The position numbers and the translations under genes are program-made. Positions 16,908 to 25,611 of a stretch of DNA of 64,000 nt are shown here, piece by piece. Each line of letters opens with the position of its first letter. The stretch's first letter is position 1. Origin of the DNA: Rhizobiales bacterium 62-47 (lineage in GTDB: Bacteria > Pseudomonadota > Alphaproteobacteria > Rhizobiales > Xanthobacteraceae); NCBI GenBank assembly GCA_001899255.1, contig MKVX01000002.1:310001-374000 (forward strand). Direction: 5' to 3'. The notes below the pieces were generated by a model. The model was not told where the DNA came from, searched no databases, and saw only the letters and a program-made list of their open reading frames with translations.

Positions 16908-17426
16908 TTAGCCGACGCGTTCAAGGGCGTCGGAAATGCTGACTGCCGAAGCCAGCATCATCGATGCGACGGCAGCAGCATCGTCGAGATGCGCAACAGG
17001 CAAGCGAGTGATCACAGCAACATCGGTTGCGATCCCGACAATGGCCGTGTCCTGCGGAAACAGCCATTCCTTGCCATTGGCGCCCCGATGCACCTCGATC
17101 TTGGGATGGCCTTCGGACTTGAAGCCTTCGATAATGACGAGATCGACCGGCTCCAGTTTCGCCAGCAGGTCGGGCAAACGCAGCGGCGGCGCCTCGCGAA
17201 GTTCGTGCAGCAACGCCCAGCGGCGATCCGACGAAATCAGCGTTTCGGTGGCGCCAGCCTGCCGGTGCACCCACGAATCCTTGCCCGGCACGTCGAGGTC
17301 GAAACGCTTGTGCGCGTGCTTGATGGTGGAGACGCTGACGCCCTTGGCGACGAGAAGCGGAACCACCTTCGCCAGCAACGTCGTCTTGCCAGCGCCGCTC
17401 CACCCCGCCAGTCCGATCACCTTCAT
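16908..17426 (-). CDS. mobB: Molybdopterin-guanine dinucleotide biosynthesis adaptor MobB
   Basis: A 172-residue P-loop GTPase with Walker A GWSGAGKTT at residues 8-16, then VSTIKHAHKRFDLDVPGKDS and DLVIIEGFKSEGHPKIEVHR, all typical of MobB. It assists MobA in attaching GMP to molybdopterin. The start is ATG 17426 (MKVIGLAGWS), preferred over a TTG at 17438. It is divergent from mobA, with about 145 bp between them. Confidence 0.92.
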   Translation of the reverse strand: MKVIGLAGWSGAGKTTLLAKVVPLLVAKGVSVSTIKHAHKRFDLDVPGKDSWVHRQAGATETLISSDRRWALLHELREAPPLRLPDLLAKLEPVDLVIIEGFKSEGHPKIEVHRGANGKEWLFPQDTAIVGIATDVAVITRLPVAHLDDAAAVASMMLASAVSISDALERVG

Positions 17427-17571
17427 CGTCACGTCCAACTCACCATTTCAACAGAATGCCCTTGCCTGACGTTCCATCGCGATATCATAACCCGGCCAAA
17501 GATGTGCACAATATGCGGCATCTTGCCGAACGCCGACCACGACAGCGATTCCGCTCAGGAAAGGTGACGCG

Positions 17572-18201
17572 ATGATGCCCGAACGCCCGACAACGCCGGG
17601 GCTGCTGCTCGCCGGAGGGCTGGCCTCGCGCATGGGCGGCGGAGACAAGCCGATGAAGACCATCGCCGGCCAGACCATCCTGGCGCGCGCTGTGGCACGA
17701 CTTCACTCGCAATGCGATGAACTGATCCTGAATGCCAACGGCGATCCGCACCGTTTCGCCGCTTACGGGCTGCCGGTGGTCGCCGACACGGTGGCCGGGT
17801 TTGCCGGTCCGCTGGCGGGAATTCTCGCCGGCCTCGACTGGATCGCGGCCAATCGTCCCGGTGTCGACTGGATGCTGAGCGCGGCCGCCGATTGTCCGTT
17901 TCTGCCGCGTGATCTGGTGGCCCGGCTGCATCAGGCGCGACGAGAAAAAGACGCGCGGATCGCCATCGCAGCCTCGGGCGGGCAGACGCATCCCGTCATT
18001 GGGCTTTGGAGCGTCTCGCTGCGCGACGATCTGCGGCATGCGCTGGTGGTGGAAGATTTCCATGCCGTCGGCCGCTGGACCGCACGCTACGACCCCGCCG
18101 TCGTCGCGTGGCCAACGACGCCGCTCGATCCGTTCTTCAATGCCAACACCTTCGACGATATCACCGAGGCCGAACGTCTCGCCGCACTCGACAACGGCTG
18201 A
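17572..18201 (+). CDS. mobA: Molybdenum cofactor guanylyltransferase MobA
   Basis: A 209-residue nucleotidyltransferase. The GTP-binding signature [18 protein letters not shown] is at residues 8-25, followed by [22 protein letters not shown] and the metal-binding AAADCPFLP. It makes the MGD form of the cofactor that bis-MGD enzymes such as the nearby formate dehydrogenase need. AAGGTG precedes the ATG. The gene ends 3 bases before the stop of the convergent MoeA-PBP gene. Confidence 0.95.
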   Translation: MMPERPTTPGLLLAGGLASRMGGGDKPMKTIAGQTILARAVARLHSQCDELILNANGDPHRFAAYGLPVVADTVAGFAGPLAGILAGLDWIAANRPGVDWMLSAAADCPFLPRDLVARLHQARREKDARIAIAASGGQTHPVIGLWSVSLRDDLRHALVVEDFHAVGRWTARYDPAVVAWPTTPLDPFFNANTFDDITEAERLAALDNG

Positions 18202-18204
18202 TTA

Positions 18205-20154
18205 TCACGCCGGGCGGAAGCCCGCCTGCAACAACGCGGCATGAATTTCCGGCGCGGCGAGCGCATCGAGAAACGTCTGGACTGCCGGACGACTGCGTCG
18301 CGCCGACACCAACGCGAAGTCGTAATGCTCTTCGGCCATCGGAATGAAGCCAAGGCCAGTCGCTTTGGCCACCGGCGCGATCGTCATGCCCCAGTCGGCG
18401 CGATGCTGCGCAACCGCCGCCGCCACCGCGTTGTGAGAGCGCGGTTGATTCCAGTAGCCGTCGGGCCGCGCGCCTGCGAGCAGACGATCGATCAGGATGC
18501 GCGTCCCCGCACCCTGATTACGATTGACCATCAGACACGACGGGTCCGCCAGCGCCGCACGAACCGCGTCTTGCGGCGTGCGGTCTTCGAAGCGCAGATC
18601 ACCGCGACGAAAGACAATGCCCTGCATCCGTCGCCAGCCCGGCACTAGTTCAAGTCCCTCGGTCAAAAACGGCGTATTGTAGACTTCAGTCGCATCATCG
18701 AACAGGTGGATCGGCGCCAGATCGCACTCGCCGCGTTGCGCGGCGGCAAGGCCGCCGAGGCTTCCCACCGCGATTGATCTCACCAGCAATCCAGCGCGCG
18801 CCAGCGGCGCGGTGACGAGATCGAGTCCGACGCAATGGCTGCCGATCACGACAAGATCCGGCACCCGTACATGCGGCGTGAATAGCGTTACCTCTGTCGT
18901 GGTGTCGGCGGGCATCTGATCGGCAAGTGCCTCGATGCGCAGAAAGCCATCGGCCTGCGCGAAAGACGTGATCGCACCGGAGCCTTTGCCGGTCGGATAA
19001 GCGATCAAGCCGTCTTCACCGTTGACCAGCGACACCATGACGAATTCGGTGCGTCCGAGTTCGGAGGCGATGCGCACCGGCACCCGCGCCGTCACGCGCG
19101 CATCGGCGCGCGGCGGCAGCCCCGCCATGCGTCGCAGCACCGGCACGATCATGTCGTGGAAGGTGAACATCGCCGAGGTCGGGAATCCCGGCAGGATCAC
19201 CACCGGCTTGCCATCGCAAACCGCGAGACACAGCGGCTTGCCGGGCTTCAACGCCACGCCATGCGCAACGATCCCCGGCTTGCCGAGCCGCCCGATAATA
19301 CGATGCGAGACGTCGCCCGCGCCTTTGGACGTGCCGCCGGACAGGATCACCATGTCATGGGCGGCAACCGCGTCGCGCAGCGCCGCCTCGAGCACCTGCT
19401 CATCGTCCGGGAATGCGCCGAGAAAGGTCGCGTCGCCGCCGTTCTCGATCACCGCCGCGACAATGATCGCGCCGTTGCTGTCATAGATCGCGGCCGGAGG
19501 CAGTGCGCCACCCGGCTGCACCAGCTCATCGCCGGTCGAGAGCACCGCGACGCGTGGCTTACACACCACGGCAACATGCGCGATGCCGCACGCGGCGAGC
19601 ATGCCGATCTCACGCGATCCGATCAGCGTGCCGGCGCGCAACAGCGCTTCGCCGCGCGCGATATCGGAGCCCGCGTAGGAAATGAATTGGCCCGGCGTCG
19701 CCGCGCGCCGCACCTCGATGGCATCGGAACCAGTGGCCTCGGTGTATTCGATCATGACGATGGCATCGGCGCCACGCGGCACCGGCCCGCCGGTGGCAAT
19801 CGCCGTCGCGGTGCCGCTGCGCACCGGCAGCCGCGGCACGACACCGCATGCGATCACCTCATCATTCAGCATCAATCGAATGGCAACGCTCTCGCTCGCC
19901 GATGCGACATCGGCGGATCGCACGGCAAAGCCATCGACATTGGCGCGATCGAAGGGAGGCACATCGAGCGGTGCGACGACATCCCGCGCCAGCGCGAAAC
20001 CCAGCGCCTCATGCAGCGGACGCTCTTCGGTCTTTGCTTCGAACGCACCCATCGCCTCATTGAAACGCGACAGCGCATCCTCGCGCGACAGCACCGTGAG
20101 GAATTGATCCTGATCCAGCGATTTACGTTCGACGTTACGCGGCGTCTCGCTCAT
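18205..20154 (-). CDS. MoeA fused to a periplasmic-binding-protein-like domain
   Basis: A 649-residue protein. Residues about 15-420 are MoeA-like: DVPPFDRANVDGFAVRSADV, SGGTSKGAGDVSH and ILPGFPTSAMFTFHDM. From about 430 a PBP-like domain follows: VVIGSHCVGLDLV, GGLAAAQRGECDLAPIHLFD, MVNRNQGAGTRILIDRL. Such fusions are known in bacteria and are thought to bind molybdate or a cofactor form, but the PBP part has no signal peptide, so it is cytoplasmic. ATG 20154 overlaps the upstream gene by 4 bases; the longer open frame is a shadow. Confidence 0.9.
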   Translation of the reverse strand: MSETPRNVERKSLDQDQFLTVLSREDALSRFNEAMGAFEAKTEERPLHEALGFALARDVVAPLDVPPFDRANVDGFAVRSADVASASESVAIRLMLNDEVIACGVVPRLPVRSGTATAIATGGPVPRGADAIVMIEYTEATGSDAIEVRRAATPGQFISYAGSDIARGEALLRAGTLIGSREIGMLAACGIAHVAVVCKPRVAVLSTGDELVQPGGALPPAAIYDSNGAIIVAAVIENGGDATFLGAFPDDEQVLEAALRDAVAAHDMVILSGGTSKGAGDVSHRIIGRLGKPGIVAHGVALKPGKPLCLAVCDGKPVVILPGFPTSAMFTFHDMIVPVLRRMAGLPPRADARVTARVPVRIASELGRTEFVMVSLVNGEDGLIAYPTGKGSGAITSFAQADGFLRIEALADQMPADTTTEVTLFTPHVRVPDLVVIGSHCVGLDLVTAPLARAGLLVRSIAVGSLGGLAAAQRGECDLAPIHLFDDATEVYNTPFLTEGLELVPGWRRMQGIVFRRGDLRFEDRTPQDAVRAALADPSCLMVNRNQGAGTRILIDRLLAGARPDGYWNQPRSHNAVAAAVAQHRADWGMTIAPVAKATGLGFIPMAEEHYDFALVSARRSRPAVQTFLDALAAPEIHAALLQAGFRPA

Positions 20155-21299
20155 ACCGAAGCCACTCCATCGCAAAACAATCGTGCGTCGATCGCGGTTC
20201 CGGCGGCGTAGCCTTCGCTCTGTTCCGGAACGCACAACCAGGCATCCGCGCGCGCCCACTGTTCGAGGGAAATGTCTCCGCTCGCCAGCGGCGTCCAGCC
20301 CGCCTCGCTGCGCGTGAGCGCGACGAGTTCGGCGAGACCGACGGTTGATGTGATCTTGCGCGTCAAGGGCAGGCGCTGCGTTTCGCGCGACCGATATCCG
20401 GTGAGGCGATCGAGCACCGGCTCGACGGCCGTGTACCACACAGCCAGCGCATCGCCCGGAGTTCCCGGCAGCGCAATCGCAGGAACGCTGCCGATGCGCG
20501 CTAACGCTGCAGTACGCCCTGGCCGTTGCGCGAGGCCGTGAGCGATGACGACACCGCTTTCGGCAAGTGCGGTAACCGTCGCGTCGGTATGTCCGGCACC
20601 GGTGCCGCCGATCGACAGCAGCAGGTCGCATTGCCTTTCGCTGGTCACGCCACGCATCGCATCGGCGATCGACCTGATGTCGCGCGCTGCGACACCGGTC
20701 ATGACCACATCGACACCTTCATTTCGGAGCAGCGCTTCAATCAATGGTGCAGTAACGTCGTGCCCGTCTGCGGCTGGTATAGCCAGAACGTGCACGCGCG
20801 GCCGGCGCACCGGCAAACGCGTCAATCCGATAGTCCGCGCCATCGCCAGATCGCGCACGCCGATCCGTTTCCCAGCGGCGAGTATCGCGGCGTCAGAAAT
20901 GTCCGTCCCCGCGCGGCGGACGCCTTCGCCGGGCAACGCTTCGGCGACGGCGTGCAGCATCGTTCCCGCCCGCACGATCCGCTCCGCGTCGATCACGCAG
21001 TCGCATCCCGCCGGGAGCACGCTACCAACCTCGACCCATGCCGGCGCCACCGGCAATGGCACCGGCGAATAGGCCGAAGCACCGACGATATCGGCCGCAC
21101 GCAGCGCCCACCCATCCGTTGCGGCGGTATCGCAAGACGGCCAGCCGCCATGGCGCAGCGGCATCTCGGCGGCAACGCTGCCGAGCGCCTCGGCCAAAAG
21201 CAGGTTGTGCGGAGCGACGGGCTCAATGCCGGTACATAGCCGGCCAAGGGCGGCATCGAGCCGGGTCAAGGTTGCGACAGACTGTCGACGATCGATCAT
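20151..21299 (-). CDS. MoeA-like molybdopterin-binding protein, divergent
   Basis: About 382 residues from ATG 21299. It has the MoeA fold order: CDTAATDGWALRAADIVG, LPAGCDCVIDAERI, LLSIGGTGAGHTDATVTAL and ALPGTPGDALAVWYT. However, several stretches normally invariant in true MoeA are altered, for example TSGGVS to SIGGTG. It is translationally coupled to the MoeA-PBP gene (ATGA overlap), so the two probably act together. It may be a partner of that protein or a specialised insertase; a catalytic role is not certain. Confidence 0.8.
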   Translation of the reverse strand: MIDRRQSVATLTRLDAALGRLCTGIEPVAPHNLLLAEALGSVAAEMPLRHGGWPSCDTAATDGWALRAADIVGASAYSPVPLPVAPAWVEVGSVLPAGCDCVIDAERIVRAGTMLHAVAEALPGEGVRRAGTDISDAAILAAGKRIGVRDLAMARTIGLTRLPVRRPRVHVLAIPAADGHDVTAPLIEALLRNEGVDVVMTGVAARDIRSIADAMRGVTSERQCDLLLSIGGTGAGHTDATVTALAESGVVIAHGLAQRPGRTAALARIGSVPAIALPGTPGDALAVWYTAVEPVLDRLTGYRSRETQRLPLTRKITSTVGLAELVALTRSEAGWTPLASGDISLEQWARADAWLCVPEQSEGYAAGTAIDARLFCDGVASV

Positions 21300-21443
21300 G
21301 ATGAATGCTGGACCAAAGCCGGGTGACTTGGCAATCGGGGCGCGCGTTGCGTGGCCTTCCGGCCGCCCGAATTTCGGTTGCCACCTGCCGGAGCCCGCCT
21401 TATAGGTCTCTGCGTCGCGCCCAGCCGCGGCACATTTGGTGAA

Positions 21444-21529
21444 GCGGGTGTGGCGGAACTGGTAGACGCGGCGCACTCAAAATGCGTTGCCCAAAAGGCA
21501 TGGGGGTTCGAGTCCCTCCACCCGCACCA
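21444..21529 (+). tRNA. tRNA-Leu (anticodon CAA)
   Basis: The acceptor stem GCGGGTG pairs with CACCCGC, and the D arm is TGGCGGAACTGGTAGACGC. The anticodon loop CTCAAAA is flanked by GCGCA/TGCGT. A long variable arm and the T loop GGTTCGAGTCC follow. The 3' CCA is encoded (21527-21529). The anticodon CAA reads the Leu codon TTG. Confidence 0.97.
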
Positions 21530-21640
21530 AACCGCGACGGCTTCGGCCCTCCCGCTCCCGACAGTTTGGCCGCCCGCGAGCCCGCTGGACTGGCGGCCCA
21601 AGCCCCGCAGTTACTCCGCCCCGCAATTGCCTTGCCGCAA

Positions 21641-22306
21641 TTACTTCTTTTTCGCCGCGGCGCGCGCGTCGGCAATGGCCTGATCGAACTGCGCCATGGT
21701 CAGTACGCCGGGCACGCGGAATTTTCCGACGATGAACGACGGCGTGCCACGGAAGCCGAAAGCCGCCGCCTGCTCCTTGTTGCGGCCCAACACCGCATCG
21801 ATCTCCGCGGCCTTGGCCTGCAGATCGCGCGTGGCGCGGTCGACATCGATACCGGCCTTGGCCAGTAAGTCGCGCGCGACAGGCTCCGTCAGCTTGGAGT
21901 TGAGCGCGATCAGCGCATCGTGCGCTTCGATGTATTTGTCCTGATAGCGTGACGCCAGCGCCATGCGAGCCGCATAGATCGACGCGCCGCCGAGCACCGG
22001 CCAATCCTTGAAGACCAGCCTCACTTTGCCATCGTCCTGCGCAACCTGGCGCAGTTCCGGCTCGACCTTGCGGCAATACGGGCATTGATAATCGAAATAT
22101 TCGACGATGGTGATGTCGCCGTCGGGATTGCCTGCGGCCGGGATATCCGGATCGCGCAACACCGCGGCTTCCGACAACACGTCATCCTCGGTCTTGGCTG
22201 CTGCCGCCTCCCGACCTTCGGCACTGAGCGTCGTGGCGGCCAAAGCCAACCCGCCCAGCACGGTACGGCGACTGAGGAGAAGCTTGTTTAGATTGATCGA
22301 CAGCAT
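21641..22306 (-). CDS. DsbA-family thiol oxidoreductase, Tat-exported
   Basis: A 221-residue protein. The N-terminus has a twin-arginine signal, LLSRRTVLGGLALAATTL. The thioredoxin active site Cys75-Pro-Tyr-Cys78 lies in YFDYQCPYCRKVEPEL, and the cis-Pro region is FRGTPSFIVG. It resembles the Com1/ScsC-like DsbA group, which forms or reshuffles disulfides in the periplasm. A dsbB gene lies 5 kb away at 26688-27227 and could reoxidise it. It is 60 bp downstream of the TauE gene on the same strand, so the two are possibly cotranscribed. Confidence 0.88.
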   Translation of the reverse strand: MLSINLNKLLLSRRTVLGGLALAATTLSAEGREAAAAKTEDDVLSEAAVLRDPDIPAAGNPDGDITIVEYFDYQCPYCRKVEPELRQVAQDDGKVRLVFKDWPVLGGASIYAARMALASRYQDKYIEAHDALIALNSKLTEPVARDLLAKAGIDVDRATRDLQAKAAEIDAVLGRNKEQAAAFGFRGTPSFIVGKFRVPGVLTMAQFDQAIADARAAAKKK

Positions 22307-22366
22307 GATGTTCCAATTGCCTCTCTGGCCGCCGGGTTCCGGTCCCGATGGCGACCCGGCCTGTCC

Positions 22367-23146
22367 TTAAGATAATGCGAGACTGTGCACCAGCATATAG
22401 ATGCCGACACAAATGATGATGGCGGCGAACACGACGTTCAACAGGCCGCGCCGGGGTGCCAGATACCGCGCGGCATGGACGCCCAGCAATCCGCCGATGA
22501 TGCCTCCCGCGACAAAGACCCCGGCGAGCTGCCATGCCACCAGGCCGGAATAGGCGTAGCTGGCTGCGGTGGTGGCGCCAAAGGCGGTGACCGCGACCAG
22601 CGACGAACTGACCGCATTGAGGATCGGCATGCCGGTCGCCAGCATCAGCGCCGGAACGATCAGAAAGCCACCGCCGATGCCGAAAAAACCCGACAGCATG
22701 CCCGTCGCCAGTCCAAGACCGGCAATCGCGGGAAAATTCGACCAGTTGAGGTGCACTCCCGACGTGCCGACCCGCGATCGCGACCGCAGCATCAGCGCGC
22801 CGATCACCAGCATGAGAATGGCAAACAGCGCCAGCAGCTTCTGGCCATTCAGCATCTTGCCGCCCAGCGTCCCGACGAACGCGCCCGCCATGCCGGCGAC
22901 GGCGAACACCAGCGCACAGGCCCATTTGACATTGCCGCTGCGCGCATGGGCCGACAGATTGAATGCGGCATTGACCGCCACCGCGACGGCGCTGGTGCCG
23001 ATCGCCACATGCGCGCTCGGCACGCCGACGACATAGACCATCAGCGGCACCGCAAGCACGGAGCCGCCGCCGCCGACGAGCCCCAGCGAGAAGCCGACCA
23101 TTGCGCCGCAGATGAGGCCGAGCAGATCCTGCGCCATCGTCATCAT
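22367..23146 (-). CDS. TauE/SafE family sulfite (anion) exporter
   Basis: About 259 residues with roughly eight membrane segments. It shows the TauE pattern of two related halves, each with a Gly-rich turn: GFSLGLVGGGGSVLAVPLM early and GMLSGFFGIGGGFLIVPAL later. The ATG at 23146 has GAGG 6-7 bases upstream and is preferred over GTG 23164. The family exports sulfite, sulfoacetate or similar anions. An inverted repeat lies in the 200-bp upstream region, and the gene is followed by the DsbA-like gene. Confidence 0.88.
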   Translation of the reverse strand: MMTMAQDLLGLICGAMVGFSLGLVGGGGSVLAVPLMVYVVGVPSAHVAIGTSAVAVAVNAAFNLSAHARSGNVKWACALVFAVAGMAGAFVGTLGGKMLNGQKLLALFAILMLVIGALMLRSRSRVGTSGVHLNWSNFPAIAGLGLATGMLSGFFGIGGGFLIVPALMLATGMPILNAVSSSLVAVTAFGATTAASYAYSGLVAWQLAGVFVAGGIIGGLLGVHAARYLAPRRGLLNVVFAAIIICVGIYMLVHSLALS

Positions 23147-23286
23147 GGCAAGCCTCGCCAGCACGGCTCAGCCGATCGGATGGTAAAGAACGTCACGGAA
23201 ACTCCGTCGGGCACGACATGGCGGGATGTCTGGCGAGGCGTCAGACTAATAAATGCGTGGCGCCGCGTATAGCAGCCAACGAGATT

Positions 23287-23304
23287 TATTAGAGTTCACT
23301 AATA
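23287..23304. promoter_or_regulatory. Inverted repeats upstream of the TauE gene
   Basis: TATTAG-N6-CTAATA (23287-23304) is a perfect dyad. The related arms CTAATAAAT (23246-23254) and ATTTATTAG (23284-23292) add a second, wider inverted repeat. AT-rich CTAATA-type arms in a GC-rich genome, in the only intergenic space before the exporter, suggest a repressor site. No regulator is adjacent. Confidence 0.5.
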
Positions 23305-23358
23305 CAGCAATCGATCCGCCGCGGTGGACACGACAATGTGAGCGCATCCCAACGCGCT

Positions 23359-24081
23359 TCAACGGACCAGCACGCTGACCAGCAGCGGCACGATCAGCGA
23401 TGTCAGCAGCGCATTCAGGCTCATGGCGACGCCCGCGAAGACGCCGGCGACGGTATCGACCTGAAAGGCCCGCGCGGTGCCGATGCCATGCGAGGCCAGG
23501 CCGACGGCAAAGCCGCGCGCGCGATAATCGGTGATGCGCATGCTGTTCATCAATGGTGTCACGATGATCGCGCCCATGATGCCCGTTAGGACGACGGCAA
23601 TCGCAGTGACCGACGGATTGACGCCGAGTGACTGGCTGACACCCATGGCAACGCCGGCGGTGACCGACTTCGACGCCAGCGACAGTACAACATCGCGCGG
23701 CAAGCCGATCAATTCGGCCAACAGCACGATCGATACGATCGCCGTGATGCTGCCGGCGACCAACGCAACCACCATCGGTACCACCGCCGACAAAACCGTC
23801 TTGCGGTTTTCGTACAGCGGCACCGCAAGCGCCACGGTCGCCGGGCCGAGCAGGAAGTGAACGAATTGCGCGCCGTCGAAATATCTCGCGTACGGCGTCC
23901 CGGTCAGCAGAAGGATCAGGCCGATGATCCAGACCGAATGCAGCACCGGGTTAGCGAGCGGATGCCGATGCGTGGCCAGCGACGCCGCGTCAGCGGCGGC
24001 ATAGACGAGCAGGGTCACGGTGAGCCACAGCAGCGGCGTCTGCGACAGGTAAACCCAGAGCGAGAATGGATTTGCGGTCAT
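23359..24081 (-). CDS. lrgB: LrgB family membrane protein
   Basis: A 240-residue protein with about 7-8 membrane segments. Diagnostic LrgB stretches are FVHFLLGPATVALAVPLYE, LASKSVTAGVAMGVSQSLG and FAVGLASHGIGTARAFQ. LrgA/LrgB pairs act like holin/antiholin systems or metabolite exporters (pyruvate, glycolate) in other bacteria. ATG 24081 overlaps the lrgA stop by 4 bases; the longer open frame is a shadow of lrgA. Confidence 0.9.
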   Translation of the reverse strand: MTANPFSLWVYLSQTPLLWLTVTLLVYAAADAASLATHRHPLANPVLHSVWIIGLILLLTGTPYARYFDGAQFVHFLLGPATVALAVPLYENRKTVLSAVVPMVVALVAGSITAIVSIVLLAELIGLPRDVVLSLASKSVTAGVAMGVSQSLGVNPSVTAIAVVLTGIMGAIIVTPLMNSMRITDYRARGFAVGLASHGIGTARAFQVDTVAGVFAGVAMSLNALLTSLIVPLLVSVLVR

Positions 24082-24464
24082 TCCGCTCTCCGTCGCCGCG
24101 CCAGCAACCGGCTCGTTGCGACAAACGCGAGTGACGTCACGACCAGCGTCACGACGGCGGACAGTACGAGGATCACGAAAATCCCGATGCCATGGTCGGT
24201 CACGAGATCGAGTTGCTGCACGACACCGACACCGGCGGGAACGAATAGCAGCGACAGATGCGCCAGCATGCCGTTCGCCGCTGTCTCGACACCGCCCGAG
24301 TGCAAGGGTCCGCGTCGCAGAATCGCGAGGCGATCGCGCCCCAGCAACAGCATAAACAACAACAGCAGCCCGATAACCGGTCCGGGAATGGGCAAACCAC
24401 TTTCCCGGACCGCAATTTCGCCAATCAACTGGCAAAGCAGGATCAGGCCGAGGCTCGCAATCAT
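24078..24464 (-). CDS. lrgA: CidA/LrgA family membrane protein
   Basis: A 128-residue protein with four hydrophobic segments and the family start LILLCQLIGEIAVRESGLP plus IPGPVIGLLLLFMLL. The C-terminal tail is Arg-rich (LLARRRRAE). ATG 24464 is preferred over an upstream TTG at 24479. It is translationally coupled to lrgB. The PsiF-like gene ending at 24504 lies on the same strand 39 bp upstream. Confidence 0.88.
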   Translation of the reverse strand: MIASLGLILLCQLIGEIAVRESGLPIPGPVIGLLLLFMLLLGRDRLAILRRGPLHSGGVETAANGMLAHLSLLFVPAGVGVVQQLDLVTDHGIGIFVILVLSAVVTLVVTSLAFVATSRLLARRRRAE

Positions 24465-24503
24465 GCCGGGCTCACCCAACCCGACGGCGAGTCAGGGATG
24501 ATC

Positions 24504-24989
24504 TCACGCAGCACCCTTCAGCCGCTTGGTGCATTCGCTGTAGTATCCGCCGCCCTTCTGGATCCACTTCATGCCGCCATTGGCGTTGGTCGCCTTGTTG
24601 GCATTGTATTGATCGACGCATGTATGCATCCGGGCCTTGCCGGCGGTTTCCTTGGAATACTTGGCGTCCACTGCCGTAGGGAAGACAGCATTGCCGACGG
24701 CAGCCGGCGCGGCGGCCGGTTTGGGCGCGGCTGCGGTCTTCGGCGCTGCCGCAGGAGCGGCGGCTGGCGCGGCAGCGGGAGCCGCTGCGGGTGCGGCAGC
24801 CGCCGTGGCGCCGCATTCTGCCTTGCGGAAGTCATTCCATTTCTGACCGTTCAAGGTGCCTGCGGCTTTCGCGGCCTGGTATTTGGCACTGCATTCCTGC
24901 GCCGTCAGCGCCTGGGCGGACTGTGAAAACGGCAAAACGGCAAAGCTGGAAACAGCAACCGCGCAAAGAATCTTGGTGTAATTGATCAT
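24504..24989 (-). CDS. Secreted protein with two PsiF-like Cys repeats and an Ala/Pro linker
   Basis: A 161-residue protein with a signal peptide ending SAQALT. Two Cys-bounded units, CSAKYQAAKAAGTL...FRKAEC and CVDQYNANKATN...YYSEC, are joined by a low-complexity AAAP linker at about residues 60-100. The first unit resembles the PsiF repeat (C-x3-QA-x-G-x-FR-x-C) of the divergent neighbour. ATG 24989 has GAGGAG 7 bases upstream. The role of these abundant small periplasmic proteins is unknown. Confidence 0.75.
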   Translation of the reverse strand: MINYTKILCAVAVSSFAVLPFSQSAQALTAQECSAKYQAAKAAGTLNGQKWNDFRKAECGATAAAAPAAAPAAAPAAAPAAAPKTAAAPKPAAAPAAVGNAVFPTAVDAKYSKETAGKARMHTCVDQYNANKATNANGGMKWIQKGGGYYSECTKRLKGAA

Positions 24990-25158
24990 CGTCATTCTCC
25001 TCAGGCTTTCCCCAATCAACGATGCGATATCCTAGTCGTCGGCAAGCGCGTTTCAACGCTGCGTTGCGTTTCATCTGAAAATATATTGTTCGGCCTCGCC
25101 GCCACCTATTCACCGCCCATTCAGCAACGCAGCGCAACCGTACACGCGTTTCCAACCC

Positions 25159-25437
25159 ATGGTGACCCACATGTTGAAAATATCACCTCACATCATCGCA
25201 ACTGCCTTCGCGGCGTGTCTGTTCGCAGCCCCCGCCCTCGCGCAATCGACTGCACCCGCCGCATCGCCCACGACAAAGATGGCGCCCGCAACCAAATCGG
25301 CGCCCGCGCAGGCCAAGCCGGAGCGCTCGGCGATTTCGTTGGAATGCTCCAAGCAGGCCGACGCCAAGAAGCTGCATGGCGAGGCGCGCAAGACATTCCG
25401 TTCGGCTTGCAAGAAGAATGGCGGCAAATCGAGCTGA
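25159..25437 (+). CDS. PsiF-repeat secreted protein
   Basis: A 92-residue protein with a signal peptide ending APALA, an Ala/Pro/Lys-rich stretch, then one PsiF repeat: LECSKQADAKKLHG followed by ARKTFRSACKKNG. PsiF was named as phosphate-starvation inducible in E. coli, but its biochemical function is unknown. It is divergent from a two-repeat relative, with 170 bp between the starts. No Pho box could be confidently read in that interval. Confidence 0.85.
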   Translation: MVTHMLKISPHIIATAFAACLFAAPALAQSTAPAASPTTKMAPATKSAPAQAKPERSAISLECSKQADAKKLHGEARKTFRSACKKNGGKSS

Positions 25438-25611
25438 CGGCGCGACGCGGCACCGCGCGTGACTCTGACGCTCCCATGATGCGGTCCGGCTGGCGCTTGT
25501 CAGCCTGACCGCATCGTCATCCAGAGATTTGGCGACAATCTTGCTGGCGCGGTGCAGCCGCGCTTGGAATGCAATTGTCGCCAATGAACGGATTTGCCAT
25601 ATAGCGCGGCA

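Noticed and set aside
24720-24810. GC-rich repetitive stretch that could be mistaken for a DNA repeat array
   Set aside because: It is the codon-level repeat of the AAAP linker in the secreted PsiF-like protein.
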